NCBI GenBank assembly: GCA_006503535.1
Contig: QYRS01000002.1
Span: forward strand, 2,604,001-2,668,000
Direction of reading: 5' to 3'
Origin: Arthrinium phaeospermum
Taxonomy: Eukaryota > Ascomycota > Sordariomycetes > Amphisphaeriales > Apiosporaceae
DNA: 64,000 nt
Within the stretch, counting starts at the first letter, position 1; each line of letters opens with the position of its first letter. The notes beneath the pieces are model-generated. The model saw only the letters and a program-made list of their open reading frames with translations, ran no database searches and was not told the DNA's origin. This document shows, in pieces, positions 1-11,313 of this stretch. A program made the position numbers and the translations under genes.

Positions 1-103
1 GCTTTGTAGCATTCTAAACGCTAACATATACCCAATGCGTTGCCTGAAAATGCGCGAGAAGAAGATGAAAACAGTAAATGGACCCATCCCAATTCAGTAC
101 GCT

Positions 104-2638
104 CTAATCTCCAGCAGCCTGCCCATCTTGCTCGTTCACCGTGAGGCGCCGCAGCCCCCGCTGCAGCGTGTTGCCCATGACCTGGGTCGGCAGCAGCGCC
201 CCCTCGCCGCGGAAGTAGCAGCCCTCGCGGTGGCCTTCGGGCCGGAACTCGACCTCGTTGCCCTGGCCGCCCTCGGCCGGGACGACGACCTGGATTTCGC
301 GCCAGTCGGCCAGGCACTCCCAGCAGAACTCGAACTGACAGCGGGAGCAGGTCATGTGGAAGCAGCCCTCGCCCTTGGCGACCTGGACGCCGCAGCCCTG
401 GCCGGGGCACGCCTTGGTGTTCTGCGCGAGCCACCGCCGCGTGCGCCGGTAGTGGGGGTCGCCGTGCTCGCGCTGGGCGGCCGCCTCGGCGCAGCGGAGG
501 CCCTTGTGCCAGGGGGTCTGGCACGTGAAGCACATGTGGAAGCCGCACTCGATGCACATGATGTTGTTGGGGTCTTTGGAAGGCAGGAGCAGTTCGGTCG
601 GCCCCTCTGCCGCCACGTCGGGTCCGTCGTACAGCCCGCCCCCGTCACACCCGTCGCGGAGGCAGCCGCGGAAGTTGGGTAGGTCGCGCACCGAGTTGAT
701 GGTGGCGTAGCGGTCGTAGGTGGCGAACACGTCGGGTGTCGCGAGGCACCGGATCTCGTCGTGGGTGTATCGGTGGTGGCAGTCCGGCGTGGCGCAGATG
801 ATGTTGTCTACGACGCCATGCCCGCGGGACTGGATCTGTGTCGATATGAAGGTGGAGAGACACTCGCGACATATGTCGAAATCGTGCCCGCACTCTGGGA
901 GGATATCTTTGGTTGGGAAAGACAAGATGCGCCATGTCCATTCGCCCTCGTACCCTTTAATGACTCGTCTCCACTTTTGCTCACCACCAGTCTCGAACTC
1001 CGAGTACGTCTCATCACACACGATACACGTACGCGAATCTTGCCGCCGCAGTAGGTGTTTGAAGATGGGGATGCTCATAGCAGCCTTTCCGTCCGCCGTG
1101 TTGATTGGCAGTAACTCAACCTCGATTTGCCCCAAGATTCGCGGCGGCGCACCATCCAGGAGGGATGACATGCGCCCGTACCGAACAAGTCGGTCATGCA
1201 GGGCTTTGCTTCGACGAAGTTGGGCCTTTTCCGGTAGAGGTGCTAGAGTCTGAAGGGCCGCACGCAATTGATTCGCGCGTTCGAAGCGCCTTACATGGGC
1301 GATGGCATCCGGGACACTAAGCGCCTCAAGGATCCCGAGGACATCGAGGTTGCGATCCAGCGGTAGACTTTTCCCGCAAACGGGTACAGGGCACTTAATC
1401 CAAGACGAGTTGCCTAATTGGAACCAATATTGAGAGCTGATGCCGGTGATGATGGCGGTCGTAAGACATGTCTTACAGACATATCTCCGACAGCAAGTCG
1501 AAACGCCCCAGATAGGATCGAAATCTTCAAAGGCCGAAGCGGTGACCCCTGGAAGCTGAGTGAGCATCTCGGACAGATATGCACTGCGGCTGGATGGCTG
1601 GGCCCCTTTGAACTTGGGAAGATGACAGACAGCACAGAGGGCAATAGGCTGCTTGAAGTTTCGCCCCGACAACTGCATTCCATTCATAAGGCGGCTGAAC
1701 TCTTGGATCTGCCGTGGCGTCAATGGACTGTCAAGAGTAACCTGCGCTTGCTGTCTGTTTGTGTTGGGGTTCGTCATGGCGCTAGTGACAGTTTGTGGTG
1801 ATAGCAGTTGTCTCATAATCAGCTCGCGCAGAGTCGTCGGCACGGGGGTGGTGTCGTCCGCCATGGCCTTTAACCTGGATCTAGGTCTCCTTCCGGCCCT
1901 ACTGCCAGTTGTGCTGCGTGACTGGTGCCTGCGGGTGCCTGGTTCTGCCAATTCAAGAGAGCGCGCAGTGTGGTCGGTGGTTTGGTTTCTCAGGTCTTCT
2001 AATTCGGCACGCAAGCGAGAGATCTCATCCCGAAGAGCTTGCTTGTCGTCGTCCTCTGTGTAATCGTCGAACGCGGCCCAGGGATTCGTGGCGGCACTCC
2101 AGCCGGACCCGGTCTCGGCAGCCTTGCCTCTGGATGACTCGGATCGGAACGAGTGAAACGCAGGCCTGCTCTGGAAAGAAGGAAGTCGACTTTCGTTATC
2201 CTCGTCCGAATCCTCGTCTACTTTCCTGATCACGACCAGCTCGCCAAGGTCACCAAGCCCTGCTATAGGGCGGTTGAACTTCTTGGGGTTGCCCAGGGTT
2301 GCCTCTCCGGCATCCGTTTCTCCAAGCAGATCCAGCGGAGCTGTTGAGCCAGGAATGTCGGCACCGTTGTCAGTCACCAGGGAGAATTCGAAGGTGGACT
2401 GAGCATCTGAAAACTGCTCGTCGCTGTCCGATCTTATGTCGCCCTCTTCTTCATACGCTGGTATGGAATCGTCCGACTGTTCATCCATGGAATCGGAGAG
2501 TTTGGGAGGACTGGGACGACCGTCACCGTCCGAATGCCGGCGAGGCCATATGCTGAGTCGCCGTGTCAGGAAGAAAGACTTGAGGGTACGACTGTCTTGT
2601 GCATTCAGGCCCCCCGTGTCACCTGCGTCTGAAACCAT
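104..2638 (-). CDS. RBR-type (RING-IBR-RING) E3 ubiquitin ligase
   Basis: Single-exon gene of 844 residues. The C-terminal third is a RING-between-RING module: RING1 at about 538-620 (TCIVCDE, then CGHDFDICRECL), an IBR at about 650-716 (the C-x2-C of MCIECGFHMCFTC and a final LRC), and RING2 at about 744-775 (ACPGQGCG, GEGCFHMTC, FCWEC). In RBR ligases RING1 recruits the E2 and the RING2 cysteine takes ubiquitin as a thioester; here that residue is C759 in GCFHM, and it is intact. Residues 1-190 are acidic and serine-rich, probably disordered, and 199-219 look like a short coiled coil. A further cysteine cluster at 335-421 (CAVC, CCRRYVCKTC, CPVPVCG) resembles an extra RING-like fold before the canonical module. 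The ATG at 2638 opens the frame and no splice sites are needed. The substrate cannot be told from sequence. The family is sure; the orthology is not. Confidence 0.93.
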   Translation of the reverse strand: MVSDAGDTGGLNAQDSRTLKSFFLTRRLSIWPRRHSDGDGRPSPPKLSDSMDEQSDDSIPAYEEEGDIRSDSDEQFSDAQSTFEFSLVTDNGADIPGSTAPLDLLGETDAGEATLGNPKKFNRPIAGLGDLGELVVIRKVDEDSDEDNESRLPSFQSRPAFHSFRSESSRGKAAETGSGWSAATNPWAAFDDYTEDDDKQALRDEISRLRAELEDLRNQTTDHTARSLELAEPGTRRHQSRSTTGSRAGRRPRSRLKAMADDTTPVPTTLRELIMRQLLSPQTVTSAMTNPNTNRQQAQVTLDSPLTPRQIQEFSRLMNGMQLSGRNFKQPIALCAVCHLPKFKGAQPSSRSAYLSEMLTQLPGVTASAFEDFDPIWGVSTCCRRYVCKTCLTTAIITGISSQYWFQLGNSSWIKCPVPVCGKSLPLDRNLDVLGILEALSVPDAIAHVRRFERANQLRAALQTLAPLPEKAQLRRSKALHDRLVRYGRMSSLLDGAPPRILGQIEVELLPINTADGKAAMSIPIFKHLLRRQDSRTCIVCDETYSEFETGGEQKWRRVIKGYEGEWTWRILSFPTKDILPECGHDFDICRECLSTFISTQIQSRGHGVVDNIICATPDCHHRYTHDEIRCLATPDVFATYDRYATINSVRDLPNFRGCLRDGCDGGGLYDGPDVAAEGPTELLLPSKDPNNIMCIECGFHMCFTCQTPWHKGLRCAEAAAQREHGDPHYRRTRRWLAQNTKACPGQGCGVQVAKGEGCFHMTCSRCQFEFCWECLADWREIQVVVPAEGGQGNEVEFRPEGHREGCYFRGEGALLPTQVMGNTLQRGLRRLTVNEQDGQAAGD

Positions 2639-4112
2639 TGTGGACGGGTGTCGCTATGCTGCGCGACTGAATAAGGTTGGAATAAAAAGCAATCAGATCG
2701 CTGATCTGCAAACCCGTTGGCGGAAGCAACCGGTTGGTTGCAGTGCCTACCAAGTAGGGATAAGACACCAAAGGCACTTGACACTTGACGAAGCAAACGA
2801 GTGGTTTAAGATGAATACGAGGCCCGTTTGCCAAACAAAGCAAAAGAAACGGTGTTTGTGTGATCTATTAGGAACATTCAAGACGCAGGCTCGCAGGCTC
2901 CGTTGCCCCAAATACTAGACATGTGCATCATGCGGGAGCTCCAGATTCAAGTGAGATCAGGCTCGACTCGCCCACGGTTGAAACGGTCCCAGACAAAAAA
3001 AGCCCCGACGGGGAGGGGCATCTGACCGCAACGAACGAGCTAGATGCTAACGGTTGGCAGCTTGGGGCAATTCGATTGGTGTTGCTTGATCCATGGGAGC
3101 CAGCTAGTAGGCAGATTTTGGCGGTTGAAGCGGAGGGGGCGACTGACGACACGGCGAGTCGCCGTTGAGCATTTGGAGAAAGAGAGGGGTTTCTTCGTTC
3201 AAAACGGATCAGCTGTACACGTTGCACAGGCTGGATTGTACAGCTGTCCCACGTTCCCCGTTCACGCACAACACAGTCAGACCGACTTGATACCTACTCC
3301 TACAGTATTAGCGTTTGAGTAATGGCCGACCGATATGCCGCTCGCCTGAATCGCTGGTCAGCGCTGGTCACCGGTACTGCATGAGGCATTCAGGGACCTT
3401 TCATCCCATGAAACATGTCAAAAAGAGACGTAATCGTCCTTGGCTTTTCGTCCTTCTGCAGCGTCCATGATTCACTACTCGGCGCTTACATGAAGTTGAC
3501 AGCACTCTTGAAATAGTTGTCCGATCTTGACTTTTTGCTACTGCCGTATGATGTAGGGGGCCGTGGCGGCGTTGGGGGTTGAACAAGTGCTCGCATGCCA
3601 AGTACAACGAACGACAACTGCCCAACGTTCATGTTCTGGGCTACGGGCTGCGGGCAGAACTGCGGGCAGCGGTGGACCACAGATCGGAACTGCAGCTAGA
3701 CCGCTAGAAAGACACTTGCAAGCGTTGATAGATCCTGGACCTCAGGTGGCGAGCATCAAGCATCGTACATGCGATTAGGGAGTTCCGTGGACCTCAGGTG
3801 GCGGGAGACAGGGGCCCATGCATTTAGAAAAGCCTATGCACCTACTGTATACGTCTGGCCAGGACGGCCCATCCCCAATTCAGCTTGGCGGCTCATGCAA
3901 TCAATTAAAGAATGGCGCGTCTCAAACGCGCCCGCCCCTACCCAGTCGACGCGTTTTGGCCCCTCTTTCTCTCAGAAATTGTCACCCTCCAGCGTGGATG
4001 TAGATGTTTGTTGCTGTGATAAACAAATCAAGTCACTTACGTACACAACCGCACTGCATCCCAAAACAAACGGCCGATTCGAAGCCTGTTGCACAATTGA
4101 CTGCTCATCGCA
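2639..4112. other. Intergenic region between RBR ligase and MCM6 (divergent)
   Basis: The two genes are transcribed away from each other, so this stretch should hold both promoters. Short frames here have no recognisable protein content. A 16-base direct repeat (TGGACCTCAGGTGGCG) occurs near 3737 and again near 3787. The MCB element at 3949 is listed separately. Nothing else was seen. Confidence 0.6.
3949..3954. promoter_or_regulatory. MCB (MluI cell-cycle box) ACGCGT upstream of MCM6
   Basis: The palindrome ACGCGT lies 159 bp before the MCM6 start codon. In yeasts this is the binding site of MBF (Mbp1/Swi6), which drives G1/S expression of replication genes including MCM genes. A second CGCG-rich stretch (GGCGCGTC, ACGCGC) lies about 20-35 bp further upstream. 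The match to the gene's function makes it credible, although a 6-base site can occur by chance. Confidence 0.55.
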
Positions 4113-7100
4113 ATGGCGACTCCTTCGAGTGATGCCGGCTTTATGATGTCGGATGCCCCTTCGAGAGCGTCGGCAGGTCCCAGGGGTAGACACGCCCGAA
4201 GTTCTTCGGCACGGCCACGGGCACCGCCTTCCGAAAGTCTTGCTGCCCCCAGCGACGACGAGGGTGAAGGTTTCGCCGACGACCAGGTTCCAGGTCGCGC
4301 AAGGAGGAATGGTGGCACCCAAGACATCCCACGAGTTGAGGATCGAGTTGGCTTTGCGATCCAAGAAGCCTTTGAGCACTTCATCGAGGAGTAAGTGCAA
4401 CCCCCACCCCCTGGAAAGTATACGACTCGTCGGAGGACTGACAGCGACGACATTGCAGCTTCACCGAAGACCCGACATCTTCAGCCCAACCGACCTCGAG
4501 CGCCGTCACCACCGACAAGTACTATGTCGCGCAGATTCATAACATGCGTGTGTTCCAGCTATCCACGTTCTACGTCAACTACGACCATCTCTCCTCCTAC
4601 CAAACTGGCGCACTCGCCAATGCCGTCAACCAGAGCTACTACCGTTTCCTCCCCTTTCTTACCAATGCCTTGCACAATATGATCGCCAAGTACGAGCCGC
4701 AATATTTCCGCGAGCATCGCCAGCCCACCACCTCGAGCAACCTGACCACTTCGGGTGCTAGCCACGTTGGCTCCGCCTCGCAAACTGAGTCTAGCCAAGG
4801 TGGTAAAACTGCCAACCAGCAGACAGACAAGCTTTTTGCCATCGCATTTTACAACCTGCCGCTAGTTTCTCGAGTGCGCAGCCTGCGCGCCCTGAACGTT
4901 GGGCAGCTGCTCTCCATCTCGGGCACTGTTACTCGTACGTCGGAAGTACGCCCGGAGTTGTCAGTGGCCACCTTTGTATGCGAGGCTTGCAGGGCCGTGG
5001 TGCCCAATGTTGAGCAGACTTTCCGATACACGGAGCCAACTCAATGCCCCAATATGCAATGCAACAACCGCATGGCATGGCAGCTCGATATCAGGCACAG
5101 TACCTTCGTGGATTGGCAAAAGGTCCGCATACAAGAGAACAGCTCCGAAATCCCCACTGGAAGCATGCCTCGAACCATGGATGTGATCCTGCGCGGTGAA
5201 ATGGTCGATCGTGCCAAGGCTGGTGAGAAGTGCATCTTCAGTGGTGCGCTCATTGTGGTGCCCGATGTGAGCCAACTGGGACAACCTGGCAAGAGGGCTG
5301 TAGCCATGAGAGACGATAGGAATGCCGGTGGTAACGACGCTGGCGGTAGCGGTGTCTCGGGCCTGAAGGCTCTCGGTGTGCGTGATCTCACTTATCGACT
5401 GGCCTTCCTCGCCTGCATGGTCAACCCCGATACGTCGACTCCGGGCTCGACGGCCTCGCGTCAAATAAACGACATAATCAGCACCCTCACCCAAAGTAAT
5501 GCAGATACTGCCGAGACCGCGGAAGAAGCCCAGACGGCAGTGCTCAACTCGATGACACCTGCAGAAATCGAAGAGCTCCGTCACATGGTTCACAGTGACC
5601 ACATCTACTCCAGACTCGTCACAAGTCTGGCGCCAATGGTCTACGGTCACGAGATTGTCAAAAAGGGCCTACTTCTGCAACTTATGTCTGGTGTGCACAA
5701 GTCCACTGCTGAGGGCATGCAACTACGTGGCGACATTAACATCTGCATTGTTGGAGACCCATCCACTTCTAAATCTCAGTTCCTCAAGTACGTTTGCTCT
5801 TTTGCGCCGCGTGCTGTGTACACGTCCGGTAAGGCGTCCTCTGCAGCTGGTTTAACGGCGGCTGTGGTGAAGGACGAAGAGACCGGCGAGTTCACGATTG
5901 AGGCTGGTGCTCTCATGCTTGCAGACAACGGCATTTGCGCCATTGATGAGTTCGACAAGATGGATATTGCAGATCAGGTTGCCATCCACGAAGCCATGGA
6001 ACAGCAGACTATCTCGATCGCCAAGGCTGGTATCCAAGCAACTCTCAATGCACGAACATCGATCCTTGCTGCGGCAAATCCAGTTGCTGGAAGATACGAC
6101 CGCAAGACCACGCTTCGCCAGAACATCAACATGAGCGCACCTATCATGAGCCGATTCGATCTCTTCTTTGTGGTTTTAGACGAGTGCAAGGAGAGTGTCG
6201 ATAGGCATCTTGCACAGCATATCGTCGGTATCCACCAACTGCGAGACAATGCGATAGAGCCTGAGTTCAGCACCGAATGCTTGCAGCGGTATATTCGATT
6301 TGCTCGCACCTTCCGTCCCGAATTCACCGACGAGGCGAAGACCAGACTTGTCGAAAGATACAAGGAGTTGCGTTCTGACGACTCCCAGGGTGGTATTGGC
6401 AAGAACAGCTACCGTATCACCGTCAGACAACTGGAATCAATGATCCGACTTAGTGAAGCTATCGCGAAGGCAAACTGTGTCGAGGACATTACCGAGGGAT
6501 TTGTTGACGAGGCGTTCAGTCTCCTCCAGCAAAGTATCATCACTGTTGAATACGACGACATCGAGATGGATGAGGATGAAGAAACCGCTGAGGACTCCGC
6601 TGACCTTCTTGCCGCTGCGGATGCTGCCTCTGGCGCCAACGCCGAAGACGAGGACGATGAGATGGCTGATGGCGACGGCCCAGCGGCTACTCCAGCAGAG
6701 CAAGCTGCAAGGAAGAAGAAGACGGCCATCACACACGACAAGTATGTCAGCATGGTCAACATGATTGTCAGCCGTGTCAGCGATGGCGAGGACTCCGGTG
6801 CCGGCGAAGGCGTCGATGCCGAACAGCTTCTCCAGTGGTATTTGGAGCAGAAGGAAGAGGAGTTGGAAGATGAAGAAGCCTACAACGCTGAGCTGCATGT
6901 GGCCAAGATGGTCTTGAAGAAGATGGTCAAGGTAAATAAGACCCCTGCCCTATCACTATACGCCTGTGTGGCGATGCTAACAAGTTTCGATAGGACAACA
7001 TCCTTATGGCCGTTCGCGGCGATGGCCTTGTGCCAGACGACGCTGACAACAACGGTGGTGAGGCATCCGCGGCATCGCAGAAGGTGACCTACGTGATACA

Positions 7101-7131
7101 TCCCAACTGCGCCCTCGAGGAGGACCTTTGA
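4113..7131 (+). CDS. MCM6: MCM6, subunit of the MCM2-7 replicative helicase
   Basis: Three exons, 4113-4390, 4459-6931 and 6994-7131, give 962 residues. Intron 1 is GTAAGT...GCAG and intron 2 is GTAAAT...ATAG. The protein has the MCM N-terminal domain with a C4 zinc site (CEAC, then CPNMQC). The AAA+ core follows with Walker A (GDPSTSKSQ), Walker B (ICAIDEFDKM) and the arginine-finger motif SRFDLF. An acidic linker precedes the C-terminal winged-helix region (QWYLEQKEEELEDEEAYN), which is characteristic of MCM6 rather than MCM2-5 or 7. It acts in the nucleus in origin licensing and fork unwinding. The last exon (starting DNILMAVRGDG) completes the C-terminus; without splicing the frame runs into unrelated residues. 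An MCB box lies upstream, consistent with G1/S control. Confidence 0.96.
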
Positions 7132-8273
7132 GCGCCTGGCAAAGTGTAATGATGGATGAGGGTTCACATGGAACAACACAATACAGGGGGCGTCTGGAGT
7201 TCGTTCGTTGGACTAATGATGACGAAAAAGAAGACTCGACAAGCCAGTTTTTATTGTACACAAGACGAAAAGGGCTTGTTGTGTTCGGTCCCCGAATAAT
7301 GACGGTCTTGCGCGAGCGAAGTCTCGGCCTGTAGATCGATAGAGATGAAGTGACGAATAACTCAAGTAGATAATGCAGAAACAACTGAACAACCAACCAC
7401 TTACTTACTGCAAAACGACAAGTGAATGGCTTCATGTTCTTGATCAGAACGATGAGGAAGGACAGATATAGCACAGCACCAGCAGCTTCTATTATCTCTA
7501 TCGATTTGCTACAGAAATAGCAAATACTGTCTAAGACGTTGGGCAGGAGAGTAACAGGCAGAGTCAGTATTGGCAGTACAACAGGATACGGGGGAAATAT
7601 TGAGATATAGTCAGTCCTTCGAGTATCCCATACTCTGCGACCTCCCTGCTTGCATGTAGATGGAGTTTCAGCTTTCTATCAAGCCCCTTGCTTATCATTC
7701 TTGTACTTAATCTTCTGGCAAGGAATACATAAGGACGATCGAACAGAGATCAACCTGTTCGATGAACCCTTTGTTCTCTGCAAGCAATCAAGGCCCGACA
7801 CACCTCGAAACAGGCACTCCACTAGATGCCGGCACTGTCCCGTTTATACTATGCATTTTCTTGGGATTTTGGGCACATATTTACATGATGTCATAAGATA
7901 AACAGTGCCCAGCAGGCTTGGGTCAGGTACCCCTAGACCACTGCGTTATAGATAATTACGCTCTCTGCATACAGCAGGTAGGCTCGAACATGGCTCACCC
8001 TAGCCGGTCGTACACATGGGTAAACCACACAGGGGGCAGCTGATAGGTCACATAGGGAAAGTTTGATTGTGGATCGAATTACTCTCTCCTTCTAGTACAC
8101 AAAAGCCTTGCTACGCTCTGCTTTCTCTATGATATGTACAAGCCATGTACTTGAAGTCAGGCCATCTTCTTCCATTCCAGCCCCAAGGTTACGCACGCTT
8201 AGTGGGCGTTGTTCTTGTGGTGGCCTACGGTGTGTTAGTCTCGAACGTGTGACAATAGCATGGGAACCTGTCT
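7132..8273. other. Intergenic region, 3' ends of MCM6 and ATP synthase subunit f
   Basis: The flanking genes converge here, so it should hold their 3' untranslated regions. The short frames present have no family resemblance. It is moderately AT-rich. No gene, RNA or repeat was recognised. Confidence 0.6.
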
Positions 8274-8981
8274 TCAGGCGAAGGGCTTACGGAGATGGAA
8301 GTAGTAAGTCATGGGGTAACCGATGACCAGGATGAGACCGATGGCGTGAATGATGGCTGTGGTTTGTCAAAGAACGTTAGCAATCTCCCTCTGCTGGGCG
8401 GCGCATTGCCGTAACAAGTCTCCTCTTATGTTCTTATACTGCCAACACAGGGACTGGCTCGGGCGAGAGGAATTGGACATACGCTTAGCAGAGGCGTTGT
8501 TGCCGCCGAAGTGCTTGGCCTGGTAGCGGCCGAAAAGACCGGAGGGCTCAACCTTGGGGGCGGCGCCTCGGGGAAGCTTTTCGTAGAAGCTGACAACACG
8601 CTTCATGCGGAGGGCATCGGGGGCGGCGCCAAGTGCCTATTCATCCAATGTCGTCAGTACAGCCATTCGAGAGTGCCCAAATCCATTTTTCCCCGAAGAT
8701 TCCTCGATTCACTCCTGCCATCATGTCGACGCTCGGGCAGTTTCTTCAATTGGAACGCATGCTGTGGGGTGTGTGGACGAATACGGATTGCGCAAGCGGC
8801 TTCGGAGCCCCGGAGAGAATTGCAATACGTACAGTGGGCGAGGCGATCTATAAAAAAGCTCGGAAGTTAGTACACCATCCAATACGAAAGTAATAATTGT
8901 GAGGGCGGGTTGTCCGTCACGGGTGCTACTGACCTTGGGGGGGATCAGGGTGGACAAAGCCCGTCGCTGAATGAAGCTCAT
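8274..8981 (-). CDS. ATP17: F1Fo ATP synthase subunit f, mitochondrial
   Basis: Three exons on the minus strand, 8981-8934, 8636-8483 and 8356-8274, encode 94 residues. The N-terminus (MSFIQRRALSTLIPPK) matches the AVSTLIPPK start of yeast Atp17. The middle exon has the conserved FYEKLPRGAAP and RYQAKHFGGNNASAK segments. The last exon gives one membrane helix (IIHAIGLILVIGYPMTYYFHL) and the YYFHLR end typical of the family. Subunit f belongs to the Fo peripheral stalk and dimer interface in the inner mitochondrial membrane. The gene is too broken by introns to show as one frame. It is divergent from the complex I gene at 9435, with 453 bp between the start codons. Confidence 0.93.
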
Positions 8982-9434
8982 TTTGGCGGTGGTTTTCGGG
9001 TGTCTCTGCGCAACGAGTAGAAGGAGGAGAGGTCACAGGAATCAATTGGCCCAGACAAGACGCAATTGAGAGGTGATCGATCGGAGATTGGTTGAACGGT
9101 AATGGAATTGAAGCTCGAGGTTGAAAGTAGACACACGAAAAGATCGCAACCAAAGCTCTCTTTGCCGACTGGCTCCGCATTCCGAAAAGAAGCGCTCGGG
9201 CGCGGCTAGAATAAGCGCCACACAGCTGCCAGCAGTCCGTCTGATGCGCTTATCGACCCCACCGCAGCTGGCACGACCACCAAGCTCGGGTCTTGACTTC
9301 ACTGAATCCAACGCATGGGAAGAGCTTCAATTGGTTTGACGAAGCCGTTCAATTGAGAGCGAGATACACCACCGAAACCCGTCCTCCCGACGCCAATTGC
9401 TCGCCAGCCACGTCGAGCAACACACACGCACACG
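8982..9434. promoter_or_regulatory. Shared divergent promoter with four CCAAT boxes
   Basis: This stretch separates the start codons of two nuclear genes for mitochondrial respiratory subunits. CCAAT pentamers lie at 9045-9049, 9087-9091 and 9330-9334 (as ATTGG, so on the minus strand) and at 9393-9397 (plus strand). CCAAT is the site of the HAP2/3/5 (CBC/NF-Y) complex, which activates respiratory genes in fungi. Four sites in 453 bp is several times more than chance for a 5-mer on two strands would give. Co-regulation of the pair is an inference. Confidence 0.55.
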
Positions 9435-10390
9435 ATGGCGTCCCTCCGAACTGCTTCGGCAGCCAAGCTGCTGCGCACCGCTACCTCGTCGTCCTCGCGA
9501 CCGGCTGTGGCGTCCATGGCCGCTCAGCAGCGACGCTTCAAGTCCGACACCGTCGTCGAAGTCAACAAGGAATTCGCCCGCGCCATGCCTTCCGGCAGCG
9601 AAAGCTCTGTCCCGGAGGTGCGCCGGCCCAACGATAACGGACCCGATTATGCCGCACACATTGACAAGGCGACCTCGTACGTACCACCGCAGCCGGCTGG
9701 CTAGCAATACAGTTCTGGAGCAAAGTTTTGAGGGAGACGACGATGGCGATAGCTTCAGTGTCGTCACTCGAAGTCCCGCTCGCCCCCAACTTGAATATTG
9801 GCTGTTTCTAACGGAATATGGACATCTATAGAATGTTTACCCCGGTACCCAAGCAAGTCCAGGACGGTAGCGAGGACGTCAACGTATTGCCCGCCGCCGT
9901 TCTGTCCGGTGCCCCCATGGAGCTGCAAGCACGAACCGTCCGGTATGTCCAATTGAATTCATGAGCGCCCCTCCTTGTCAGGCCTGCTCTCCAGTACTCT
10001 TTACTACTGGCGCATAGCGCAAGGAGAACCGCGTGAAAGAGAAACAGGAACTAACACCAACTCTTCTTCCCGTTACGCAGCATTTTCCAGCCCGCCAAGC
10101 CCGCCACGCAGTCCGGCAACTGGGGCTCGCACCACTGGCGCATGGACTGGGACGTGCTGGCCAAGGGCCACCGCTGGGAGAACCCGCTGATGGGCTGGCA
10201 GTCGTCGGGCGACATGATGCAGGGCACTCACATGAACTTCAAGACCAAGGAGGACGCCGTCGCCTTCGCCGAGAAGCAGGGCTACGAGTACTTCGTCCAG
10301 GAGCCTCAGGCGCGCAAGTTCACCCCCAAGGCCTACGCCAACAACTTCCTTTACACCCCCAACAAGCTGAAGCACATCCGTACGAAATAG
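9435..10390 (+). CDS. NADH:ubiquinone oxidoreductase NDUFS4-type subunit (complex I, 18/21 kDa)
   Basis: Exons 9435-9676, 9832-9942 and 10081-10390 encode 220 residues. The first 35 or so residues are rich in Arg, Ser and Ala with almost no acidic residues (RTASAAKLLRTATSSSSRP), as expected of a mitochondrial targeting peptide. The body has the family signature: ARTVRIFQPAKPATQSG, then HHWRMDWD, RWENPLMGWQSSGD, and FKTKEDAVAFAEKQGYEY, with a C-terminal NNFLYTPNKLKHIRTK. NDUFS4-type subunits sit on the matrix arm near the NADH-binding module. Saccharomyces lacks complex I, which helps place the organism. Splice sites are GTACGT/ATAG and GTATGT/GCAG. It shares its promoter with the ATP synthase subunit f gene. 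Confidence 0.94.
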
Positions 10391-11313
10391 ACCAAAAATC
10401 ATAATCTTTGGGCTGGTAGCAGTGATGGTTTACTCTTATTTCCAGGAATTGGGGAGTGGATGTCCCACAAATAACGGCTCCTTTCTCTTAGAAGGTAGAT
10501 AGGATGAATGCGGACAGCGTGTGTACATATATATACTTAGTAGAAGCAGTCAAACCAACTTCTAGTAATATGCATCGTTACTGGTACACTCCGACCGCCG
10601 TGTTGGCATGTAGTGGCCTTACGGAGAGAGAGAGTGAGGAAAATGTTGATTTGTACTTCAATCGTGCTGACTGAGTGGGGATGAAATAAGTAATAAATAG
10701 GATTTATATAGATAGTAGATACATTCATTCCTATGGCATCCAACCCGTGAATGGAAAGATTAGATATATGTGAAGGATAACAGACTATTGAATGATCCAG
10801 GTCAAAAGGGAGTAACTATGCGACTGCTGTTTCGGTATACTACGAAGAACAGCGAATAGCTGACTGAAGACCGGGTGCCTTTTTAATAGAATGCCTGGGC
10901 AAAAAAGGGACACTTTCAATACTTAGTTACGGTATTAATGAATATTGACGTCACAATTTTTTGAAGACAATGGCTCGTAAAGATGGACGGAAACAATTAA
11001 TTATTTCGATTCTGTTCTGTTCGAATGCTGTTCCTTTCGAAACTAGTAGGTAATTTCAATACTGGTTGGTGTTGGAATCCTCCAATGGGCAGTTATTTTG
11101 AGGGCTCTGGGCCTCTCTGGCCATCTTTGATTGCCAAACCCATAGCAATCTCATTTTCGATGTTACGCCGGACGCCTCGCAAAATCAAGAGTTTACAAAT
11201 CAAGTACATGGGTCATGCATCATCGCGCCATCTGCTCGCTCGCCGAAAATCTCATACCTCCTGAACCAATTATAACCGAAGGGCAAGTCCAATCGCTTGA
11301 TTGTCATGGTCGC
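10391..11313. other. Intergenic region between NDUFS4-type gene and GID8 (convergent)
   Basis: AT-rich 3' flanking sequence of two convergent genes. Only short frames without recognisable content were seen, and no repeats. Confidence 0.6.
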
